64,000 bases of DNA from Trichoplax sp. H2 (taxonomy: Eukaryota; Placozoa; Uniplacotomia; Trichoplacea), in the NCBI GenBank assembly GCA_003344405.1, contig NOWV01000012.1:496001-560000 (forward strand), given 5' to 3'. Below the pieces are notes generated by a model. That model was not told the origin of the DNA. It did no database searches and worked only from the letters and a program-made list of their open reading frames with translations. The stretch's first letter is position 1. Every line of letters begins with the position of its first letter. Below, in pieces: positions 38,514-62,240 of this stretch. A program made the position numbers and the translations under genes.

Positions 38514-39892
38514 TGAAGGCCCCAAAATACCGGTCGATAGTATTTGAGCTTGATTTCTTGCCTCTATGAGTGGGACGAATTGAATGCATACTAACGATAA
38601 TAATATAGTCATCAAGAGATGATCTGTCGTTACTTCAAGCTTAGCCATTGACGGATATCATCATTAATTTCTATGACTAACCAGCATCCGATCCTAAATT
38701 TCAACCTGTAAAGTAATGTTTGTGAGTTGTTCGAGATCAGCAAGCTGGTGTTGGATCGTGCTTCTAAGTTAGATAGTCATTTCATTATTCATCACTGCCC
38801 GCCTACTGTGATCAACGACGCATATAAATTAAATTAAATTAAAATTGGATTTGATTTATATCCCCCTCCACGGTATTATAATTATTGCATGGACATGATA
38901 GTAATTGGGCTCTAATACCAGACATTGTTGACATAAAGTAACCGGATGGATAGTTAACGTAAGCACTTTAGTATTTAATACTTGTGTACCTATATAGATA
39001 TACTCAGCCAGAATAGCTTCCATATCACCAATTAGATGCAATTATACGTAGGCATTAGTGGCGACTTTGACAACGAACTGCCATAAGATGTCGTGGCACC
39101 ATGGGCAAAATTCATGTTCATTTTTTAAAATCAAAATGAATGAAACCGACACAGTTTTAAATATACCCTTCAATAGAAAATTTGCTATGCCTATGGTGAA
39201 TTTGGCCTAAAAATTATTTTATTATCAGATTTTCTGAATCACATTGATTTAAATTTGTCTTTTTCCTTTTGGGGGTTTATGAGAGATCTCTGGTTGAATT
39301 CTAATCAAGAAACCAATATACAATTCTCCTTTTATAGCTTTTACCCTTAATTAGTATAATTAGTATAATAACCAACCGAACAATACTACATTCAATACTC
39401 CACGCTGAACATATCAATCAAAATTATCACTAATGAATACATTAAAGCATAACTCATTTTGTACAATATGTTCGTAGTATCGCCTTGATATTGTTATCAT
39501 CGCATCTTTTCCTTACGTAAACGAGGAAAATGATATTTATGGGGGTAAGAGTCTAGACTCTTTTCCTTCAAAGGGTTTCAGTAAACATGTCAATTTTTAA
39601 AACTAGACATATACACTAGTAATAGTTCATTAATGGATACTAGTAATGATTTGATGCAGTACTGTACAGTGTACATACTAATACTAATACTAATATAATT
39701 CAATTTTGGATTACTCTTTTTATTATCCAGCATAATGTTAGCCACTTCTCTAAAAGTCCTTCATAATGTGTAGGCTTGCTTGCCTATCCATTACCAATAC
39801 TGTAACTTATATAGCGGTATCTACTATTAAACCATTTTTCTATCCGAGTAAAGCAATTTACCTTTGCTTCCAGTTGCTGCACCATGACTCAT
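38514..39892 (-). CDS. Possible unidentified minus-strand gene (fragmentary exons)
   Basis: Exon-like pieces with plausible GT-AG borders, product not recognised. 39862-39892 would be a first exon, MSHGAATGSK, with donor gtaaat. 38706-38760 reads STIQHQLADLEQLTNITLQ, helical or coiled-coil in character, with donor gttgaa. 38514-38561 reads ARNQAQILSTGILGPS and is phase-compatible with the previous one. Pieces around 38950-39090 could be further exons. I could not build a complete frame or find the stop, so this may be chance. Confidence 0.2.
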
Positions 39893-41511
39893 GACAGTAT
39901 AATTCTACCGGTAATGCAACCACAATGATTCCTCAAGATAATTAATTCCTTTATTTTAACATTACAATACTCTACTGTATAGGTTATTATGCTGCTATTA
40001 TAACGTGTTTTACTGATATTATATCCGCTTATGAACGCATTGTTATTGACTTTTTTATCTATATTTTTGCCACCTAAAATTTGCCTTACCGCCATTACTT
40101 TGCATACATTGCACTATGATGTGCAGGATGCAAATTTTACATCATTAACTGTACAGGATAATAATAATAGTCCTAATAGCATACGTGCATATAGAGAGAC
40201 ATGCGACTTTAAAAAGAAAGGTCTCTAATGTATATATATAACATATATAAACAATACAAAGAAAACCACCTGCATATCATTAATTATACCTTAATTTATT
40301 CATGATAATTTAGCTTGACTATCGGTCCTCGTCTTTAAAAGAACCGGAGATTATGGATTACCGCAAGACCTACATACAGTATTGTGTGTACTATACGCTA
40401 TACAGTATACTCATACATATTTTTTCTATCTTTATCTCTGTGCATTATAGACCTTGGGATCACAGGTATTACTCAACGCCATCCATTTTACAGTACATAC
40501 TGATGCATACGCGAAGACAAACGAAAACTTCATCAATTAATTTCACTGTCAACATAAATCTCGTTGCAGTATACAAAGAGTTCATCATAACTTTAACGAG
40601 GTTACGGGTTATTATATTTTAATATTTGTTGCTGTCATGAGAGTTAGTATACTATAGTAAGCCTGCATAATAAAGAGGTTTACTTTCACATGCATTGCGC
40701 TTTATACCTTAAATCAACTTCTGATATCTAGATTGAAGCAAAATCGTAATCTACGGTACTTGGCAAACTTGTAAAGCACTATCAATAGTATAGTGTTAAT
40801 ACTTTATAAGAAATTGTCAACATACTACTATAAGCAACTAAGGTTGCCGCGCAAGCTGAACATAATAAATTGGATAGTCTACACCTTAGAGTGGATCACA
40901 TCATAAAATAGATTGGATGATCAATTTGCAAACAGAGTGGACTTAATGATGTACTACATAGAATTAACGGATCCATCTAGGTATTCGTATGCACGTATTG
41001 TACTGTACAGTTCTGTTTGCAGAGCATTATACCTTAGTCCTACTACAGTATATCCACAAGCACTAGAGAACAAGCGATGACGTCAGATTTTGATTACACA
41101 TAACTACTCCCATAACATGAAGTTACTACTGCATGTCTGTATCGATAAACAGCTAATTCAATCCAAAGGGTAGTGCAATTACTCGTACTATAGGTTTCCT
41201 CGCTGCTAACAAAAAGTAGAAAGCTTATCAGCAAAGGTGCAATCAGTTTACAGCGGGTAAGATATTCTTTTATACAGCGCATATATTACAGCGAACTTAA
41301 TATGAATATAGCGTACCATACAATAGATTCACATATCGTTTGTATTGGTAGAAATCTGATCCCAAATTTTATTTTACATTATCTTTAACAAAAAATTTCA
41401 GTATATTACATTAATGAGGATAATATTAGAAATTTGGTAAGCACTTTCTCCCGTAAATTATTACGAAAAAGAGCACAAACAGCATTATATTGTTAATACC
41501 AAGTTTTAGCG
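39893..41511. other. Intergenic DNA downstream of the PHIP homologue
   Basis: AT-rich DNA without a recognised gene. A plus-strand ORF at 40031-40228 opens with a hydrophobic, signal-like MNALLLTFLSIFLPPKICLT but has no other support. TTTATT near 41367 is a possible minus-strand polyadenylation signal for the PHIP homologue. Confidence 0.4.
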
Positions 41512-51980
<10,469 letters not shown>

Positions 51981-52129
51981 TTTCCAAGTTTGTCTATATT
52001 ACTAGTGAGATAAATTAGTCATTGCTTACCGATGAATCACTGTACACTATGTTGTACGCGACCCGCTTAAAATTGTTTGTAATGGCTTATTACGTACTTT
52101 CAACAGTTCTTTCCTTTCTTTCTTTGGCT

Positions 52130-53210
52130 ACGGAGGGACCAGTGAATAGACTGAATACTCCTTTACAGTACAGTATACTGTAGAGTATGGTCCAGTATGG
52201 TCTAGTCCAGGATGACTGTTAATAGAACTTGTGCTGAGTACAGTACAGTACAGTCCACTCCAGTACAGTGTACAGTGTACAGTACGTATTGTACGGTACT
52301 GTAGTGTTTGAATGTGTCCATGAGCTACAGTACTGTACAGTACAGGATCTGTTCAAGGGGGCATTTGACGACGCATGCACGTCGAGCGTTGACATACTGT
52401 ACAGTACAGTACAGTACAGTACTGTACACAGTACTAGTAAATAAATCAATACTGAACTGTACTGTACAGTACTGTACTTGACAACAAAGCAAATACTGTA
52501 CTGTACAGTACTGTACAGTATACTGTAGGCGTCCAGTACTACTGTACTGTACAGTACTGTACTGGACGCCTACAGTATGAGTACAAGGATACAACTGTAC
52601 AGTACAGTACAGTACTCCGTACAGTACACTGCTGTACTGTAGAGTAGAGACTGAGAAGAATCTGAATGCAATTGTACAGTACAGTAAGTTGGGGCTGTGA
52701 GCCTGCGCACTGTACTGGGCTATTAACTTATCTTATTGTACTGTACTGTACTGTACTGGACGCCTACAGTATGAATACAAGGATACAAGTGTACTGTACT
52801 GAGTACTGTACAGTACACTACTGTACTGTAGACTACAGTAGAGACTGAGAAGAATCTGATTGCAATTATACTGTACTGTACTGTAAGTTGGGGCTGTGAG
52901 CCTGCGCACTGTACTGTGCTATTAACTCATCTTATCTCACCTGTCCCAATGAAAGATTGATTGTACTGTACTGTACAGTACTGTACACTGTACACTGTAC
53001 AGTACGTCATTACCATGACGTGTGAACGGACCGGACTGGACTGTGCCGAGGGTTAACTGCCGGTACGGTCACGGACTGGCGAGACAAATACAGTACGATG
53101 AAATACCCAATTACAATACTGTACAGTACAGTACAGTAATTACACCAGTGCTGTACTGTACAGTACAGTGTACAGTACTGGTCTTCCAATGTACAAGTTT
53201 TCACTGTACG
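52130..53210. repeat. GTACW array in the divergent PHIP/DHDDS promoter gap
   Basis: About 1 kb of GTACA/GTACT blocks between two gene starts. It includes a ~195-bp direct duplication (about 52560-52750 and 52756-52940) sharing GGACGCCTACAGTATGA, GACTGAGAAGAATCTGA and GTTGGGGCTGTGAGCCTGCG. The many ORFs on both strands here are repeat artefacts. Any promoter elements of the two genes must lie inside or beside this block. Confidence 0.85.
52521..52577. repeat. Perfect 19-bp inverted repeat (cruciform candidate)
   Basis: TACTGTAGGCGTCCAGTAC (52521-52539) and its exact reverse complement GTACTGGACGCCTACAGTA (52559-52577) flank a 19-nt spacer that is itself made of GTACW. The arm half recurs downstream near 52757-52775. 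Confidence 0.9.
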
Positions 53211-53431
53211 TCACGTCACGTCTATTGCAATATTACATGTGTTGCTAGTTGAGAGTCGACTCAGTTGAAGCATACGAAAGCGTCAAAACCTTGCCTTGCA
53301 GATGGATACAGCCATGGCTTCTGCTCCTTCCAATGTGCTATAATTCATTCATTAAAGCGAAATTTTCAATTCAGAACACTGTCAGTTAAGCCTAGGTGTA
53401 CACTTGCTAATTGTTAACACAGTCTATTGAG

Positions 53432-55767
53432 ATGGCACTGACTACACGTAGCGATAGAGGCAATCAAGAAAGCAATTCTGCTTGGTTCCCCGAGAGGAAA
53501 GACCCTGGCTTCATTCAAAAATTTTGCTGTAAAGTCATCAAGGCCGGTGAGATACCCAAACATGTCGCCTTTATCATGGATGGAAATAGAAGATATGCAT
53601 TGAAAATGAACTACTCGAGGATTATTGGTCATTCCATGGGATTCGATAAATTAGCAGAGGTATCTTGATTAATTCATTTTACTGTACGATACTGTATGAT
53701 AATATGAGCTGCAGGACGTGCCCCCCACTACCAGTACTACAGTACAGTACAGCAGTATCTTATTACTGCCTAGAATGTTCTTCACAGGTGACCATAAACA
53801 AGCTGGTGTGTATTATGAAACAGTAATAGCAAAATTAATTTAGTGTTGCTTATAGAATTGTATGCAATTGAAAATAGTCTATAACATGGATGGACTATAA
53901 CTGCATATGTGCTAATAGGATACATACTATACATTAGTCAAATGAAATATCGATTGCTTTATCATAATGTCCTATCACAAAATAATGATACCCCAACGTT
54001 GTAGACATTGGAATGGTGCTTAGATTTAGGCATCAAAGAAGTGACAGTATACGCTTTCAGCATTGAAAACTTTAAACGTTCCAAGAAGGAAGTGGAAGAT
54101 TTAATGAAATTAGCCAAAGGAAAATTTGACAGATTGTTACTGGAAAGGTAATCTTGGTATTGCTACATTGATCAATAATTGCAGCCAATTCCTTGCTAGG
54201 CTACTACAGCAGTTCGCTGTGTGTCAAGTCTGGACTTAGTCTATATTTGGATCTATTTTCTGATCAGAGATAAAATCGACAAGCATGGTATTTGTATTAG
54301 AATCTTTGGCGATATTAGTTTGCTACCTCCAGATGTCCAAGTTGCTGTTGCCAACACAGTTAAAATATCTCGGCATAATAACAGGTTCTACTCATACATT
54401 TGCAATTTTTTAGTAATGTACAATAGTTGAATATCAAATACAAGTATTTCTATTCAACCGAGGGCTAATTGACATTGACTGTTTATAGGGCGTTCTTAAA
54501 TGTATGCTTAGCTTATACTGCCAGAAATGAGATGACAAATGCTATGAAGGAATTAGCGATAGGAGTCGAAAATCAAATGTTACGACCGAGGTTAGTCTTT
54601 AGCCGTGTCCTGGATTTGTCCTAAATTCAATTCTTATTGTTATTGTCTATTAATGATTGATTGCCTATATGTCAATTGATAGCGATATTTGCGAAGATCT
54701 TTTGGAAAAATGCATGTATACTGGCGAAGCTACCCAACCAGATCTAATCATTAGGACATCTGGAGAAGTGCGATTAAGTGATTTCTTACTGTGGCAAGTA
54801 AGGCGTAATTTTATGTTACACGACGTTTAGGTTATTATCCCAAGCATCCATTTTATCTAGTTACCAAAATGAGACTAAAATCTTGACATTTACAACATCA
54901 TATTTCTTCAATGCAAGAGTGCCTATTCATGCTTGACCTTTCTTGATGTATATTGGCCCGAATTTACGATTTGGAATTTTTTATGGTGTATTATACGATT
55001 TCAATTAAGTTACCAAAAGATTAAGGTAAGGAATACTTTAAATTATCTCGTAATTATCCTTTTATCTTCTTATGATGCCGCAATAGCTAAAAAGTTTCAA
55101 CTTATTGAACATTGTTGATAAATAATATAATTGGTAGGACGGCAAACAATATAACAATCAAATGAAGGAACATTTACAACATGTATCAGACAAGGAGAAT
55201 GCCTTAAAAGAAGCTTGTAAGTATTATCAAAGATCCATAGGTGGATGCTGATTATTGTTTCAGCAAATTATGAGAACATCTACAGTTATACTTGATGCTG
55301 AAAAGCTAGTAGAGTGGTAGTAAATTTACCAACATATCTATCAATCTTATTAAACGTGGTTATAATTACTTTCATTGGCTATTTAACTTTAAAATATTAT
55401 GATTACATCGTTAGTTAAATCGTCATTAAAAATTTTTCTATTCCATGGTGAAAGAAACCTTTTATTAATTGATGGTTTCTTGATCTATAATTTTGTTTAT
55501 TAGCCGCTAGCTGGCAGAATATTCTAAATACTTTTTTTTTTTTAATATAGTAAGCTATTTAAAATAATTACAAAATATCAAATTCCACTATTATGACATA
55601 TTATAACTACTGTAATAAATTTAGGTATGGCGGGAGAAGTAAATACGAACATGGATGATATCATCAAGCGATATAGGCAAGAACGTGAGAAGCGAGTTAA
55701 TAAATTCATAAATTATTTGCACAATAAAAGATTGGAATTTGTGAATGCATTAAGCAATCTTGATTAG
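53432..55767 (+). CDS. dhdds: Dehydrodolichyl diphosphate synthase catalytic subunit (DHDDS), 8 exons
   Basis: cis-Prenyltransferase that elongates farnesyl diphosphate with isopentenyl units to make the dolichol precursor at the ER, acting with NUS1/NgBR in animals. Exons: 53432-53659 ([18 protein letters not shown]; catalytic Asp about residue 50), 54005-54147 ([18 protein letters not shown]), 54268-54384 ([15 protein letters not shown]), 54489-54590 ([13 protein letters not shown]), 54683-54797 ([20 protein letters not shown]), 54918-55025 ([10 protein letters not shown]), 55138-55216 and 55625-55767. All joints are in frame and give 344 aa against about 333 in human. The ATG at 53432 is preferred because upstream in-frame sequence lacks an ATG. 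The charged C-terminus ([14 protein letters not shown]) is helical, as in relatives. A typical polyadenylation signal lies 62 bases past the stop. Confidence 0.96.
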
Positions 55768-55828
55768 TACAATAATTGTTATAAAGAGTTTATAAGCAGA
55801 ATATGAATTATCTTGTATATTGTACAAA

Positions 55829-55834
55829 AATAAA
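55829..55834 (+). promoter_or_regulatory. DHDDS polyadenylation signal
   Basis: AATAAA in CAAAAATAAAAGTT, 62 bases after the stop codon. Confidence 0.7.
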
Positions 55835-57331
55835 AGTTAATCATCTGATGATGAATATTACTATCGATCAATTTATAAGCGCTACTGTAATTTTTAATAG
55901 TAAGCTGTCAAGTTGCTATATCTGCAATATGAATCATTTACTGTCTTAGAGTCTTCTTTTGGTGTTAGAATACTTGCAGAAACTTTACGAAAGATATCCA
56001 ATGAAATTATTGAACCCCTTGATAGGTTACTAAAAGGTATCCCCATTCCGGCTACCTCAAAGTCATTGTTTTATAACATAGTCAAAATTTTTGTCAATTT
56101 CCTATATATTTTATACTATGACTTGTTATGCGCTCCTTGCATTGTTAGCTTACTTTACTTGAGATTGTCGATGTGTAAAAAATTTTGAGAAATAAAGCAA
56201 TCCGCTTGAAGGTGCACGTGTATTGCAATTATTGGAACTTGAATCCAGAATTATCGTAATAAAATGTAATTCAGAGATGATAATTTCATGATAATTCTTA
56301 TGGTAGGCAACAATAATTCGGACAATACCGCTCTTATCAGTACTTTTATTGCAAACTTACTTAAGTTGTAATTTGGCTAGCTAAAACGAGTACGATGGCC
56401 AAAGGTAGAAGCAAATCTACAGAATTCCATCAGCTACTTACTCTTTTTTATTTCAATTTCCTTGTTGGTACTGTAGTACTATATAACGGTAGAGCTTATA
56501 AATTAATTTAATTTTATTGATAACTTGACGCAACTGCCAATTTCAGTGGCATTGTTATGGTCCATGCCCGAAATACTTATAAGTTATGTATTTATTGCAA
56601 AAGAGTACTCCCGCAAGGAGCAAAATGAGAGGCTTTTTTGTCTCAATATCTACTTAGAGAATTAAGTCATCTAAAAGCAAGTCGAAACGACATAGTTTAA
56701 GTAGAGAATAATAGATTTCATGAATACCATTATATATTAATTAATTTTTAATGTTCTATTTGCAATGATGAAATCAAACTAGTGAGATTACATTTAAATC
56801 AGGGCTAACAGGTGTAAATACATATCAACCACCATCTATAGTATTTTATTCGAGATTTATTTATCTATTTAATCTACGTTCCCAATAAGGAAATTAACTT
56901 CTGATAGATAGGAACAGTTTAAAACTAAGGCTCATTTAATCCCGTAGCAGTAATCAATTAAACTCTTTAATAAAGTCGCTCCATACTTGGTAAATGGAAG
57001 TCTTTCCAATGAATTATGAGGTTAACTAGTCATGGAACTAAGTTTATGATATTTATAATACATGGTTAATATCACTGTATTTAAAGGTAAAGTATCATCT
57101 TTTTAGAATGCTTTTGTATATGTATAATAATATCAAGCGGCCTTGATTGCTCTTCAGAGCGTATGAAAAGAATATAATCATAATTTAGCACCTCGACCAA
57201 GAGTGATATTAAAGTCATAAATTACTGTACCGTTTCAGATTCATGTATATAAGTGTAAAATAGAATAAATCTATACAATGAAATATAAGACAGCAGAAGC
57301 TAATATTTTAGAGAGTTTACAAATGATTCTA
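55835..57331. other. 3'-3' gap between DHDDS and SYAP1
   Basis: No recognised gene and no GTACW block. An ORF at 55913-56188 (+) contains protein-like stretches (VRILAETLRKISNEIIEPLD) but lacks a family match or splice partners, so I leave it uncalled. Confidence 0.45.
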
Positions 57332-60300
57332 CTAAGTAGAACCTCCTTCTAGCTCTAGCATATCTTCTATTTCTTCCTCAAGAACTAAATGATCTTCGTT
57401 CATTTCATTGACCACTTCATATTCCTTTATATAATAAATTAGCATAAGTTAACGACTAAAACTGCTATCTCTACTTCTATAAAATGTAGAAAAGTGTAAG
57501 TCACCTCCAGCTCTTTCTGTAATTCTATTTCCCAATCTTGTAGTTTTTCTGCTTCACTAGTAGTTACTTTTTCCTTAGATTCATCCTCGGTAACGTTTTT
57601 CGTATCTGTACTGTTATTTTCGTTCGTATCATTAGTTTCATTTGTCTCTTTCTTTAGTATTCCTAACTGGTGCATTTCATCTGCTAAATCTGCATGACTT
57701 AATTCCGCTAGACGTAGTATTATACAATTACAATATCAAACAGCAAGGTAAGTTACAAAGCAAAGAAGTAGTTACAGAGTTAAACTGGAAATGGTGCTGT
57801 ATTATCTCACTTTGAAAATTCATACCATTTGTATAAGCTTCACTAACAAATTCGTTAGTTAATAAGGACTGATCTTGTAATGATGTATCTTGATTCTCAG
57901 TTTCGCTGTTTTGAATCTACAAAAATGCATATTTTAATACTGGTAGCTCAAGAGTGAAGCTTAATAAGATCTAATCATGGATAGATTCTCACCGAGTCAT
58001 TATTTTCCACCTTGGTATTCGGAGTTGTCGCAGTATCGCGAGGAGAATCCCGTACACTGTCAACTAAGATACGAACAAATTTAAGTTTATACTCATATAA
58101 CGGTATTGGTTGTATCCGACTAGCAGGATTTTAGCAAAGCTATCAAATTATGCCAAATTAAGTATTCACTAACCATCACTAGCACTTTCGGACAAAGATG
58201 ATTGCTTGTTAGTACTTTCAGGTGTTCCAGTTGTGTTCGCTAGTAATTTTGTAAATAATGGAGAATTTAGCATGCAATCATGTATTTTTGTGTTATGATG
58301 CCATCACATAAAAGCGTGTTAGACAAGTTAGGATGAATGTGTCAGAGGTTTTTTTATAAGAATAGATAATAGTGAGCACTGCAAAAGAAATAGTCCCTGC
58401 TGATAGAAATACGCTTGATTGCAATAGTAACGCAATAGTTACGCTGATGTTATTAAATCGATTTATACCTTCAGCCATAGAGCTCAGTTGTATAGATTGT
58501 TTTATAAGAGAAACTCGATAAAAGTAGTTACGCCAAAATTCTTCCTCTTTAACGCTTCAATTTGTGCATTAGAAATAGAACTAAATTAAGTAAAGGTCAT
58601 TTCCTAATTTATTATAGTAGTGTGTAAGACAGCTTACAGTTTAGGTACTAGCTCAAAACGCATATTCATGAGATTTCCATCTTCTTCTAATGTCACCATT
58701 GCTACAGGATAGTAGATAGCAGCATCAAAGCGAAACTCAGCTCCAGATGGAGGGCTTCTCAAGAAATTTCTTCTGTCCTAGATTATTGCAGTATTTGTCC
58801 CAATTTTAAATATCGTTTATTACAGAACGGCGTTATTCAATGCAACAAGAAGATGCAATAAAAAATCTTTTGCAAGCATTGTGCTGTTCACTTTAAGAAA
58901 ATCCGAGCACATTTTGGCGCAAATATGATGACGTTACTATCATTCAATTACCTTTGACAATGCTAAGATTCTAGTTTTCATAGCCTCTTCTTCATTATAG
59001 CCTACCCACGGAGGTACGGCCGCTTCACCTACCAGTTAGTAGCATGTTAGTAATTTATCAGGGTAAGGTAAGCAAGATTGGAATAAAGTTGAGTATATCT
59101 ACTATGTATCCTCTGTACTTTACACACCAATTCGATTTGCTTGTTTACTCTCGATAAATTGTTTTTGTTCTCGCATGAAAGATCCAATGACCGTCTTGTT
59201 TTAAAAATTGTAATACAATTTATTGTTAGGTAGTGTGTATTGATTAATTTGTACACCTACTTTATCAAATTTCGATAACTATGACCCTAAGCTATCTACT
59301 TTGATACTGTATAAGTCTGTGTTATTGTAGAAGCATCTTTACAATAAGGTTCAGTATTTTAGATGATAATGAGATAATAAAATTTGTAAGAATACTGCAA
59401 TATGTTGCAGTTCAGATAATTCTAATTTGAAGAAAGCGTGTGTATGGCTGGCTTATTAAGTGCACATAATTGTAAAACGTTAGTGGTTGCATGTAAATTA
59501 AATAGCGGTAATTATAAATCGTTCGTAGTCTACGCATTAACATATAGAAATTATCAATTTGAAATCGTGTCGTACAAACTGAATGCTTTCTTTTTAATCA
59601 CTTTACACTATCTCAACTTTAATTATTGGCATAATAAATAATAATAATAATAATGAATTTGCTATTACGGTAACTTGGGGATGGCAATATGCACAGTTGC
59701 TATATATGCTTACCTTCTCTTCCACTGTATCCTTTAGTTTAGAGGCAACCGTAACTGTTCTACTTGCAACATCGCTTGTGACATTTTTAACATTGGCGAT
59801 AAAAGCTAGTAAGGAAAATATTGATAGTTAACAGTCACGTATAATACCGTATAGTGAATAATAAATAGACATTTGAGGTCTCGACTATTGCTTGGAAGCA
59901 GATGTAGGTAAATATCAGCAAGCTGTTCAATCGTGATTTTAGATTGAATACATTGAGTGATATCTCAATCGGGTGCTCTCAATATCGCTGTAGTAAGTGT
60001 AACAAGTCCGATTAGAATAGCTACCTTGGCGTTACACCACAGTATATCGGAGAGATGATGTATTTCTACTACAATACTGTATGAAAAAGTCATCTTTGCA
60101 GTGGCAATCCTATAGTGGAATAATTTCGAAACTATCCAACACTAGAAAATTACGTACAGTACTGTATAGTATATCCCATAATCACTGGATCGATTACTTG
60201 ATTGCATTTCTACAAGACAGAGTAAAAGATGTATTGTATCTACCATCTTATTAACGTCTCTGCTGGTGTTGTTTAGCCGCTACTCATCACTCTTACGTAA

Positions 60301-61103
60301 ATCGCCATTATGATGATATTGATGAGCGATACCTTAACTGTCGATCCCTACATCAAGTTAATGAGATTACTCAAGCGTGAACAAGGAGATTATGAATGGG
60401 TAAAGGGAAAAACGTAACGTAAGATATATTTTGGAATAAATGTTATCATCTTTTTGCTCTAGCTAAAGAGAATAGTCGACGCATCCCTTATAATTAATTA
60501 TTCAATACGACAAGACGATCAGTCGGATATAGTTGACACTAGACAGTACAGGATATCGTAGAATTGGTACAAGTACGGATAGTGGTTTCTGCAGGATGTT
60601 GTGACCTTTACTGAAAGTTTCCTATATCGTAATTATAAGAAACTAATATCGCCTACGATAGAAAGAATAACTACTACAGTGCGTAATACTTTCTATATCG
60701 CTAGTAAATTATGTTCCTAATTCATTCAATAGTATCCTAGTGTAGAGTAGTGTAGTTACGGTGGAGTAGAAAGTAGATTCAGTAATGCTACGTGTACTGT
60801 GGGTTATTTTGCAATTGAAGTACTTGTTGACACCACAGTCAAGACTGATCTTTTTTCGCTACTATAAGAAGATGAAAATAGGTACTTACATCCCCAATTG
60901 AAAGGAGTTGAAGGATTTTTATCGGTTGTATCTTTGTCATCATCATTGGTAATTTGGTCATTTTGATGGTCATCTTGATTATGATCAGGTTGTTTCTCGT
61001 CTTTGCTGGTTGATTCTACATCCTTGTCGCTTTGATGGTCGGTATTTGTATCTTGGTTTGCTTCGTCTGACTGAGAATAAAACCAATTCTTCAAGTTTAA
61101 CAT
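57332..61103 (-). CDS. syap1: SYAP1-like BSD-domain protein
   Basis: Homologue of synapse-associated protein 1, a BSD-domain protein linked to Akt signalling and found around the Golgi in animals (family knowledge). Exon 1, 60890-61103, opens [17 protein letters not shown], continues with an Asp/Gln/Lys-rich region and ends PSTPFNWG at donor gtaagt. Next comes ~59714-59807 ([20 protein letters not shown]). Then ~59128-59200 ([18 protein letters not shown]), ~58952-59030 ([16 protein letters not shown]), and the BSD core at ~58637-58778 ([46 protein letters not shown]). Tail exons follow, with ~57505-57710 ([15 protein letters not shown]) and the last at 57332-57422 ([12 protein letters not shown], stop TAG at 57332-57334). 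The DWE.EL..EL.EYEVV motif is diagnostic of SYAP1. The upstream in-frame extension of exon 1 lacks conservation, so the start at 61101-61103 is preferred. Small exons between 57.8 and 58.6 kb are only roughly placed. Confidence 0.92.
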
Positions 61104-61249
61104 TGAGTGATACTTTAATTTACATGGAATAAGAAGTAAGACTATCCTAATTTCAATCACTTTCTCCAAGTAGTTACTTGATATTGTTGACAAAAAAAAA
61201 ATGCAATTGAGCAAACCCACAATCGAGATCGATTCCTCACCATCAAGAT
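61104..61249. promoter_or_regulatory. SYAP1 proximal 5' flank
   Basis: About 150 bp between the SYAP1 start and the minisatellite. It contains a poly-T/poly-A tract at about 61190-61201. No TATA box stands out. The promoter role is inferred from position only. Confidence 0.3.
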
Positions 61250-62240
61250 GTGTAAGTACTGTACTGTACTGTACTGTACAGTACAGTACTGTAGTCGAGT
61301 GACGAACTGTACACTGTACACTGTACAGTACTGCATCTTTTTTCTTTCTGTTGGGAATGTCTCTCTGTCTGCTCTGTCCATACCTCAATCGGATACAGTG
61401 TACTGTACTGTACTACTTCTTTTTTCCTTTCTTTTGGGAATGTCTCTCTGTCTGCTCTGTCCACACCACAATAGGATACAGTGTACAGTGTACAGTACAG
61501 ACAGTACACTTGTCCAGCTGTACTGTACACTGTACACTGTACTGCATCTTTTTTTCTTTCTTTTGGGGTGTCATTCCGTCTGCTCTGTCCATACCTCAAT
61601 AGGATTCAGTACACTTGTCCAGCTGAACTGTACAGTACACTGTACTGCATCTCTTTTTCTTTCTTTCTTTTGGGAATGTCTCTCTGTCTGCTCTGTCCAT
61701 ACCTCAATAGGATACAGTGTACAGTACTGGACACTTGTCCAACTGAACTGTACAGTACACTGTACTGTACACTCACTACTGCATCATTTTTTCTTTCTTT
61801 TGGGAATGTCTCCCTGTCTGCTCTGTCCATACCTCAATAGGATACAGTGTACAGTACTGTACAGTACACTTGTCCAACTGAACTGTACAGTACACTGTAC
61901 TGTACTGTACTGTACAGTACATTCACTACTGCATCTTTTTTTCTTTCGTTTGGGAATGTCTCTCTGTCTTCTCTGTCCATACCTCAATAGGATACAGTAC
62001 TGCATCTTTTTTCCTTTCTTTTCGGAAGATCCTCCTGTCTGTTCTGTCCGTACCTCAATAGGATACAGTGTACAGTGTACAGTACAATACACTTGTCCAG
62101 CTGTACACTGTACTGTACAGTACTACACACTACTGCATCTTTTTTTCTTTCTTTTGGGAATGTCTCTCTGTCTGTCCTGCCCATACCTCAATAGGATACA
62201 GTGTACTCTTTACAGTGCACAGTGTACAGTCAATCTGCTT
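61250..62240. repeat. Minisatellite of about eight ~70-150-bp units with GTACW and a polypyrimidine core
   Basis: The unit reads ACTGCATC, T/C-rich TTTTTTTCTTTCTTTTGGG, AATGTCTCTCTGTCTGCTC, TGTCCATACCTCAATAGGAT, then a variable GTACW run and ACACTTGTCCAGCTG. The TCCATACCTCAAT-type landmark recurs near 61376, 61460 (variant), 61588, 61697, 61827, 61977, 62047 and 62184. Length differences come from the GTACW runs. Long ORFs on both strands (344 aa on +, up to 118 aa on -) are repeat artefacts. The array separates the divergent SYAP1 and helicase genes. Confidence 0.9.

Noticed and set aside
55913-56188. A 91-aa plus-strand ORF after DHDDS
   Set aside because: Part of it looks protein-like, but there is no family match, poor start context and no splice partner.
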